Source: Zygnema cylindricum (taxonomy: Eukaryota; Streptophyta; Zygnematophyceae; Zygnematales; Zygnemataceae). Taken from it: 62,000 bases of DNA. The stretch lies in the NCBI GenBank assembly GCA_037447655.1, contig JBBHKE010001823.1, forward strand, positions 1 to 62,000, given 5' to 3'. The notes under the pieces are model-generated. The model had not been told where the DNA came from, did not search any database, and saw only the letters and a list, made by a program, of their open reading frames with translations. The stretch's first letter is position 1. The number at the start of each line of letters is the position of its first letter. Of this stretch, positions 54,501 to 62,000 are shown piece by piece. The position numbers were made by a program, and so were the translations under genes.

Positions 54501-57500
54501 GTGCTCACATTGTTTCTAGTTTCAAATGGTTTTCGAACTAGTATTTGGACAGAATTCAGGAAAAAAACAGGATTTGGCATACGATGTATGAAATCCGAAA
54601 CCTGCCAATCAGCTGCAGGAATCATATTTAGGTTCATGAGGCAGTCTCCTTTCCTTCAAGCAAATTTTTCTTTCCATTCTGATTTTTCAACTGCGATAAT
54701 TTTGGCCTTCCTTGCAGGTATATGGCCGTGGCGGTAAGTCTATCGTTTTCACTCAGACAAAGCGAGATGCTGACGACGTTTCCACAAGTTTGAGCCGAAC
54801 TGTTGGATGTGAGGCTCTTCATGGAGATATTGCTCAACATCAGCGAGAAAAGACGCTTCAGGCTTTCAGGGATGGACGATTTGGGGTATTAGTTGCAACA
54901 GATGTTGCGGCCCGTGGTCTCGATATTCCCAACGTTGATTTGGTGTGTACTCCAGCTTTTAAGTTAGGAATTGGGTCTCAGAAATGGAAGTTGGGGATAT
55001 AATTCCTGGCTGGGGTTAGACTTTGAACTACTGTAGTGGATTAAATATTTGTGAAATTAGTCTGGACCAGGAACTGTAATTTGTATTTTTGTACACCTCA
55101 AAATTGTCAGGCATTTGTAGCAGTTTTAGATTTTACCAACTCCTTATTCTCTCCTTCTTGTTTTTCATCACAAAAGGAAGAAATTGGCTTGTGTTTTGTA
55201 TTTCATTCTTTATCAGGATTCAGGATCCATGTTTCTGCCCGCCATTTTTTTTCAGTTTCTCAATTTGTCCCACATCTCATAAGTACATGTGTTACAGGTT
55301 CCTACATGGAATTAAGCATTTAACTTATTTCCTCCTTTATTCTGACAGGTTATCCATTATGAAATTCCTAATGACCCCGAGACTTTTGTCCATCGATCTG
55401 GCCGTACTGGCAGGGCTGGCAAGTCTGGTTCTGCAATTCTCATGTACACTGAGAAACAAGGTCGAACTTTAAAACTGATTGAAAAGGATCTTAACTCTAG
55501 TTTCAGTCGCATTAGTCCTCCCCATGTGGATGATGTTTTGAATGCCTCCTCTGACCAAGCCGTGACTTTAATCCGACGAGTTCATCCCGAGTTGACCGAA
55601 GTGTTCCTGGAAGCGGCAGAGCGTCTGATTAAGGAGGATGGTCCCGGAGCTTTGGCGGCCGCTATTGCTCACATCAGTGGATTTACGCAGCCTCCAGCTT
55701 CCAAATCGCTGCTCACATTGGAAGAGGTATGTTTGTAAACTACAAATGGTCTTTTTTTCTTGTTTCCCTGACCCGAAATCCTGTATTTTTGTTATTACTT
55801 GCTGCAAAAGTGCTCTTCAGTGAGCCACGTGGTGAACATAATTAAGTATAGAAATACTGAATTGCAGAACATTTGTTGTTCATCAAGTCTTGTTAACAAT
55901 GTAATGTGAACCGTCATCGGTCAACTGCGGAAGTCCAATGTTTCTTTATCAATTTCACCTGCATTTAATCGCACATGCGTGTGATGGCAAATTAAACTCC
56001 CTTTACAAAGTTGTTCTCTTTTTTCAATCGCAGGGTTTCACAACAGTTCGTATTATCCGAGAACCAGATAGTATATCTGGGCCCCTGAGGACACCTCGAG
56101 GGGTTATGGGGGCTTTGGGGTCAATCTACCGCCCTGCCGCTGACAATGTCGGAAAGATTAGACTTATTAGTGATCGCGATGTAAGCTTCATGTACCTCTG
56201 TTGGTTTTTAACTGAATGAAGTTTAAATGGTTCTTAAGAAGACGGCAGATGCTAATGCAATTTTGTAGTTAGTTCATATGCTTTTGTTCAGTGTAACTCG
56301 CTTCAATAGAAATTGGTTTAGAGTTTTGTAAATGAATTCAGGTGTAATTTTCACATGATGCTAGTCAGGATGTGTTTTATATGCCTTGCTTCTTGATGAC
56401 CTGCCAAACAACATTGTTTACATTACTGTAACTCGTATCAACATGTGGTTCTGAAATTGATCTGAACTGATTTTCTTTTCCATTGGGTGCGGGGTTTTAC
56501 AGGTCGATGGGGCTGTATTTGATTTACCTGAGAAAATTGCAAAGGAGCTTGTTAGTCTGAAGGTGGATTCCGGTGAAAGATTTGATATTCCCAAAGAGGT
56601 GAGCATTAGTGTCGGCTGAGTGCTGAAAAGCAATTTGACTTCAAAACAGGAAGTAATTGCTGGTTTCTGTTTTGTTATAACAAAGAGTTGAGGGAACTAA
56701 ATGTGGTCAGATCAAGACTGATTGCCTTTCTCATTTGAAGGGCTGATACATTTGCAAGATTGATTTGAAAGATTTTTTTTCAAACAGGAAATTTAGTTAA
56801 GATATGTCTGTGGAATAATTGTATTCAACTTTGAAATGCCTGGATGGTTACTGATTGTTGTCTTGTTTTTATTTCTGTTTTTGGGTGCAAATGCAGCTTC
56901 CTAAACTTGTGGAAGATAGTCCTCGTGGGGATAGAGATAGACCGCGCGACAATTATGGTCGCTTCTCGAGTCAGGGAAAGCCTCGTGACAGAGATTCTCG
57001 CAGAGGAGGAGGAGGGGGAGGATATGGGGGAGACCGAGGATCATATGGAGGTGACAGAGGAGGCGGCGGCGGCGGTGGCTATGGCGACCGTGGAGGAGAT
57101 AGCTTCCGTGGAGGAAGATCAGACAGGTGAAAATTTCATGTTTTATTGGGTATTTTTTTATTCCTTGCATATTGTCTTCCCCATACAGCGGTCTTGGCTT
57201 CTTGCGTTATGTGGTTGAAATAATTTGTATAATATTGTTTAACTGTAGGTAAGGATAAGTGAACAGATATAATCAAAGGACCAGTGTAATTATCCTGTTA
57301 GTGACAATCGCATTCTTACTATGTTCAATGTATTTATTCTAGTTGTGTGTTTATACTTTGTGTATGTCTATGTACGTTCAACTAATCGCGTTTATTTGAA
57401 ATTAGACATTTCTGATTTCCCTCGGGAAGTCAATAAATGGATCTACAAATCTTGTGGTGGAGGGAGGAACCATTTCACTAGTCTAAACTCCAGTCACTGT

Positions 57501-58896
57501 ATTTTCCTCCCTGAACTTGAGTGGGGGAGTCATTGGAAAGTTCAAGTCTAAAACGCACACTACGGTTGTAGCTTCGATTTTGAGGAATGCGCAAGTCCGT
57601 GATAGGAGCATATCAAATGCCACGAATTTAGATATTCGTATTTTTATTTTGGAAAAAAAATGAAAAAAATTCGGGGTACATTTCCTAATCGTTATATAAA
57701 ATCATCAACACAGTGGTTCAACTGTTATGGATTTTATGGTTTTAAGTCCCATGTGGTATATATGACATCGCTGTACAACACTTACAAAACGTCCTTAATT
57801 TTGGATTGCTTTCAATAGTTGAATCCCCGAAAATGATACTAGCATGTTTAATTATCCACCAAAATAAATATAATCGAGGCACCTGGCAGTTTCAACTGTC
57901 TAGTTCATAGACACTTGAAAACCAAGGAAAATGCTGTGGAACTCTAACAAGCTGTATCAGAAAGTGTCAACCATTGTTGTCGCATTTAATGTTAAGTGCG
58001 TCTTATACACATCAAATCTTTTGTAGGTTTGGTTTTCAAATTTAGTTTCAGGGACGAGATCTATCTGTGTTTGGTGGGTTTTTAGTGAATGTAAATTTGG
58101 TTTTGGTGGTCTAGTTTTAGACATGACTAAGGGCTTATTCTCTTCAATAAGGGCTTAGTCTGTTCGTATTCCAGGTCTATTCTGGTTCCGAAGTGTTTCT
58201 AGTTTTTTTTTGCACAATTTGCATGCCTGATGGATGTGTCGAATATGTTGTTTGTTAACACTAGGTTTATAATGGTATTGTGGTTGTTTTTAAATGCAAA
58301 TCATAAAATAGTGTCAGAAGCTGTTTGTAACAACAGCATTTAAACTGAATTTGGAAGTACCATGAAATAATTAATAGCAGAGTAAACTCTATATGTATTA
58401 CTGCAATGTTTGTGGTTCACAATAATAACTGCTAGGTTAGTGGTCCTTCAACAGTAGGGAAAAATCAGCAATGCACACCAAAAGTGGTTACAGATGGATA
58501 GATATGACTGACCCTTAAATGGTTCTCTTTTCAAACGATTGTATTTTTATTATTGGCTTTCTTTTCGATAGTCCATCCAAATGATTAATTGATGTCTTTT
58601 TTTTCTACAGGTATGGAGGAAGTAGCGGAGGGGGATACAGTAGTGGAGGAGGCTTCGGTTCAGGATTTGGCGGTAGATCACTTCCTTCGCGACGGGGTAT
58701 CTCGACAGAATCGTGGGATGACTTCAGTTTTTCCGACACTGCCCCGTCTTACGGACGCTCCAATTCAGACCGTTCTGACCGTTCAGAGAGAAGCAGTTAT
58801 GGAGGAGGAGGAGGAAGTTCGAGGTTTTCCGGGGTTTGTTTTCTATGCAAGAAGCCTGGTCATAGGGCAGCAGATTGTCCCGCCGGAGGGATGTAG
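51561..58896 (+). CDS. RH3: Chloroplast-type DEAD-box RNA helicase, RH3-like
   Basis: Ten exons: 51561-52154, 52674-52807, 53531-53942, 54362-54460, 54718-54942, 55349-55726, 56034-56180, 56503-56598, 56897-57126 and 58611-58896. They sum to 2601 bp (866 residues) with consistent phases. The N-terminus is Ser/Thr-rich like a plastid transit peptide, then comes an acidic stretch. Helicase motifs: LFPIQ (Q), AKTGTGKT (I), PTRELA (Ia), TPGR (Ib), DEAD (II), SAT (III), ARGLDIP (V), [10 protein letters not shown] (VI). The GUCT domain spans about exons 7-8 ([10 protein letters not shown]). The tail is RG/GG-rich and ends with the knuckle [18 protein letters not shown] plus knuckle separates RH3 from RH7 and RH9-type helicases. 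Known RH3 acts in chloroplast group II intron splicing and 50S ribosome assembly. I chose the ATG at 51561 because it opens the transit-like region; the frame is open further upstream. Confidence 0.93.
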
Positions 58897-59879
58897 AGGT
58901 AGGGAAAAAAGGTCAAGGGAGATTTGTTTTTTGATTCTATAGGAGACTGCAAAAGAAGGTTTTCGAATGTTCTAGGATTGAAACTACTGTGTATTAAGCC
59001 TGCGTCCGTTTTGGAGCATATGTGGGCTAATTGTTTTGGAGTTGTAGGGATCCATTCCTGTATTAGGTTCTATTAGAGCTGATTCCTGGTTGAACTTAGT
59101 ATCTTTTTTTCTGATTTGGGCTTATCTCGGTATTTTGCATTCGTTCAGATCTGCATTTAGAAAAGAGGGAAGGGGAGGGACTAGTAGTTAGAAAGATTTT
59201 TATGCATCTGACACAAATGCAAGGATTTTTTTGACACATCGACTTTATGCTGTTTTATTTGATATATGCATGGGGAAAGAAAGAGAAAAAGCCATTTATT
59301 ATTTGGTTTTTTTCATTCAAGTGTCGATGGGAATTTTTAGTTTTCTGATCATAATGCGCGGAAGACTTTTAAACCTTCCAAGCATTGGATGAGAAGAAAG
59401 AAAAAAAGGAAAGGAAAGCCATTGGACAGAAAGGACAGGATAAAGAGTTGCAAACATGGAAAATCTGATTTGTACAATCCTCGGTAACTGGATAATGAAT
59501 ATTTGGTTGTAAACTCTTGTTTTGTCTGCTAATGTAGGATCTTTGTGCAATTGTGTGCCATTGTGCTTCAGGAAGATTGTTTTTGAGCGCATTGGTTTAA
59601 AAAATATTTTATGACCATGTGTGTCACTTTTTGTTTTTTACTCGTGATTATACTGGGGTTTTTGCATTGGGGTTTTTATGTACATATGTAAACACTTCGA
59701 TGGAGTATGTGTTTTGAGGTATGTGTGTGGTGCTTCCAGCTCTGGTTGGATTGTGGATCTGGACAGTGAGATGGGGAATCTATGGTTCTTGTGAATATAT
59801 CCCTGTTGTCACGTCTCGTTTGTCCTCTCAGATTCCAGACATTCACCAAACCGGACTCACCGGGGAAAAAGAAACAGCC
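58897..59879. other. 3' UTR and downstream flank of the helicase gene
   Basis: T-rich sequence expected of a plant 3' UTR, with no further gene. The right limit is the start of the non-LTR retroelement remnant. Confidence 0.5.
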
Positions 59880-60940
59880 TAGGTACCCACATACGTTTAT
59901 TACTTTCTGGTTTTCCTTCAGAAGGCAGGACTAACTTAGGAGCAAAAAATAGGAACACAGAAACAGCCAACTAGTTACTTTTTCCTTTTTCCCTCCTCTC
60001 CACTACAATAAACCAACCTCTTTGTAAGTGAGGGGCAGGATAAATTAAAAATCACAATGGTAAACCATCTGAGTCCGGGGGTACAAAAAGGGTGGCATGG
60101 CCAACACTTAAAAACTACCAGGGCAATAAAACTAAAGAGAGCAACGGGAACAACAACAAGGCAAATAAAAGCACCCAAACCCAAAATGAAAAGCCCGGCA
60201 ACACACAAATCCAAAACCACAACTCTAACACCAACTCAATTATCTATCTATGAAAAGCAACCCCGTAAGTCCCCCCAACCCGGGGGAGCACGTTGAGGGA
60301 GGTCCGGAACACGGCGACGATCCATAACTGAGATAGCCGATCGGAGGAGAATAGAAGCCTGCACTCGCTGTAAAGCCACAGATAAGCGTTGACGATAAAA
60401 AGATGTAAGGACCGAAGGAGGAGGGCTCCCAGATCCTCGGCGCTCGAAAGCACGTCGAGCGCAAGTACGGAGAAACTCGTCCATTGCAACACCCACACAA
60501 CCAAAGATCTCGACCGCCATCGGAATAAAGTCGTCCATAGGGTCCCTGTGAGCATAATCACGCTCCTTCGCCTTAGCGGCATCACGAGCCGCCACCCCAA
60601 CATTTCGAGCCGCCCGTCCAACAACCGTAGCCGAAGAAGGGTTTGCCAAAACAATATCACCGAAAATGCGACGGGCACCATCAAGCAAAACAACATCGAT
60701 CCGACGTGATGGAATAATGTGAGAAACCTCCCGACGCACAGAAAAGCCCCCCTCCGAAGCGATAGTCGCAACAACGTCGCGAATAGTGTCGTGCGCCTGG
60801 ATCAAATCCCCCCCATGGGAGCAACGAAGCAGATGGACACCATCGGGCCCCAAAACACGACCACATGCACAAACAAGAGAGCCAAGTAAATGAGGACGGG
60901 GGAGGCCAAGGCGAAATCGAAGGGCGGTGGTGAATTGCAT
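59880..60940 (-). mobile_element. Non-LTR retroelement 3' part (5'-truncated)
   Basis: The open frame 60940-60248 (230 codons) begins LRFRLGLPRPHLLGSLVCAC and shows a CCHC finger, CACG...GVHLLRC. It is followed by AHDTIRDVVATIASEGGFSVRRE, then SRRIDVVLLDG and FGDIVLANP. This order resembles the C-terminal finger and restriction-like endonuclease of R2-type retroelements, with D residues in the RxD and GDIV motifs. RT is absent, typical of 5' truncation. The left part (59880-60247) would be its 3' UTR; no poly-A tail was found. Confidence 0.55.
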
Positions 60941-61119
60941 GTTTTCCCCTCTGTATTCTTGCCTTTTGATTGACCGGTGTAATTTTCACTCGATGATTCA
61001 CACCTGCTCAATTCACCACAGCCCTCGGGCTCAGGCTCATCTCTCCCTCGTCCACCTCGGCTCATCCCTCTCGTTTGCGCGTGCGACCTTGTCATGTAGC
61101 TCGATGGCGTCCATTTCCT

Positions 61120-62000
61120 TCATTGCTCCCGTAGGAAACAGGTGATTTCAACACGGGACAATGTTGGAGACACTACTGCGTCTAATGCTTGGAGGGGAAG
61201 GTTTCTATTCCTCGGGGGTTTCACATAATGCTTTTCACTGGGGATTGATATTGTTTTATTCATAATTTCTGTGTACTTTTCTCTCTTCTCCATTCTACCG
61301 ATGTGAAGAAGCTCCAAGATTTCTTCATCCTCTTTCTCCTCTTCCCCTTCTTCCTCCTCATTCACATACCAACTTCTAAGTTCTTCCAAAGAAGTACACT
61401 CCTCCATATAGTGACCCAGTTTCCTACAAGCAAAGCAAACCCCTTTTTTCAAAGCTCCCCTATCTTTTCCTCGCCCTCTCTTTCCACTGAAGTTCCGATA
61501 AGGTTTACCTTGGTCTTTCTTCCCATCATCACGCTTCCACTCGTCACCGCCGTTCCTCACATCACGCTTTCGCCAGTCACCACCAGCTGAAAATGCGGTC
61601 ACCCTTTCACTTCCCCTACGAACCTCCAAAGTGCTTTCCCTCACAAGAATTATTCCTATGGTAATGCTCCAAGTCCATGAGGAGACATCCATTCCCTGCA
61701 TACGGTAAATGATGTCTTCGTACTCATCAGGGAGGTTCATTATTAGGGTATTAATCTTTCTCCACTTAGGTTCTACATATCCCGCACTAGCAAGCTCAAC
61801 ATATAACGCAACAATATCATTGCAAAACTCTATCATGCTACCGCCTTTATAAACATAGGCCTCTATTTCTTGTTTTACTAATTGTTGCCTCTGTATAGTC
61901 TCACTCTTATAAATCTGAATAGTGCTTCCCAAATTTCCGAAGACTTGGCTAGACTTAAAAGAGTGATAGTTATGGACTTAGACACATATCTAAGTATGAG
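61120..62000 (-). pseudogene. Copia-E gag, running off the right edge
   Basis: 270 codons (61932-61120), closely related to Copia-D gag (32843-32274): SMIEFCNDIVALYVELASAGY, the knuckle CFACRKLGHYMEEC, the acidic EEEEGEEEKEDEE tail. The frame continues to the right (61933-62000) in shifted form, so the native start is outside the window. Its C-terminal end extends beyond that of Copia-D. The non-LTR remnant abuts it on the left. Confidence 0.8.

Overview
This window looks like nuclear DNA of a green plant (streptophyte). The only ordinary host gene I can model end to end is a ten-exon gene for a chloroplast-type DEAD-box RNA helicase with a GUCT domain and a C-terminal zinc knuckle (RH3-like, 51561-58896). 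Plant-type GT-AG introns, copia and gypsy retrotransposons, and primer-binding sites matching the plant initiator tRNA-Met anticodon arm fit this. I cannot place the species. Short introns and a methyltransferase-bearing gypsy element (a type described in charophytes) hint at a non-flowering lineage, but that is inference.

Layout. 1-552: palindrome-containing tandem repeats. 553-12408: a decayed Ty3/gypsy element on the minus strand (gag with two zinc knuckles, protease, a C5 cytosine DNA methyltransferase, RT-RNase H, integrase). 12607-19045: a nearly intact copia element (Copia-A, plus strand) with 5-bp target duplications and one frameshift. 19051-21490: MITE-like inverted-repeat elements. 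21491-39587: Copia-B (minus strand) with perfect 5-bp target duplications. It is split by Copia-C (27971-38527, plus strand), which is itself split by Copia-D (30312-34488, minus strand), so three insertions are stacked like nested dolls. Copia-B also carries an unidentified 1.37-kb insert. 39588-40846: a cluster of about 202-bp MITEs.

40860-47821: a multi-exon gene for a Crypton-type tyrosine recombinase (Ndc10_II-like catalytic domain plus GCR1_C-like C-terminal domain). It has a perfect 141-bp duplication covering an exon start and one in-frame TAG in the last exon. It is followed at 48175-48944 by four 196-bp tandem repeats. 49998-50275: a hAT-like MITE. 51561-58896: RH3-like gene. 59880-60940: 3' part of a non-LTR retroelement. 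61120-62000: gag of another copia element running off the right edge.

How the parts relate. Two items stand out as unusual systems: a gypsy element that has captured a DNA cytosine methyltransferase between protease and RT, and a plant Crypton-type recombinase gene with introns. The copia elements share a design in which the gag start codon lies in the LTR, the half-tRNA primer-binding site is part of the gag reading frame, and every LTR carries an antisense tRNA-like RNA polymerase III promoter module.
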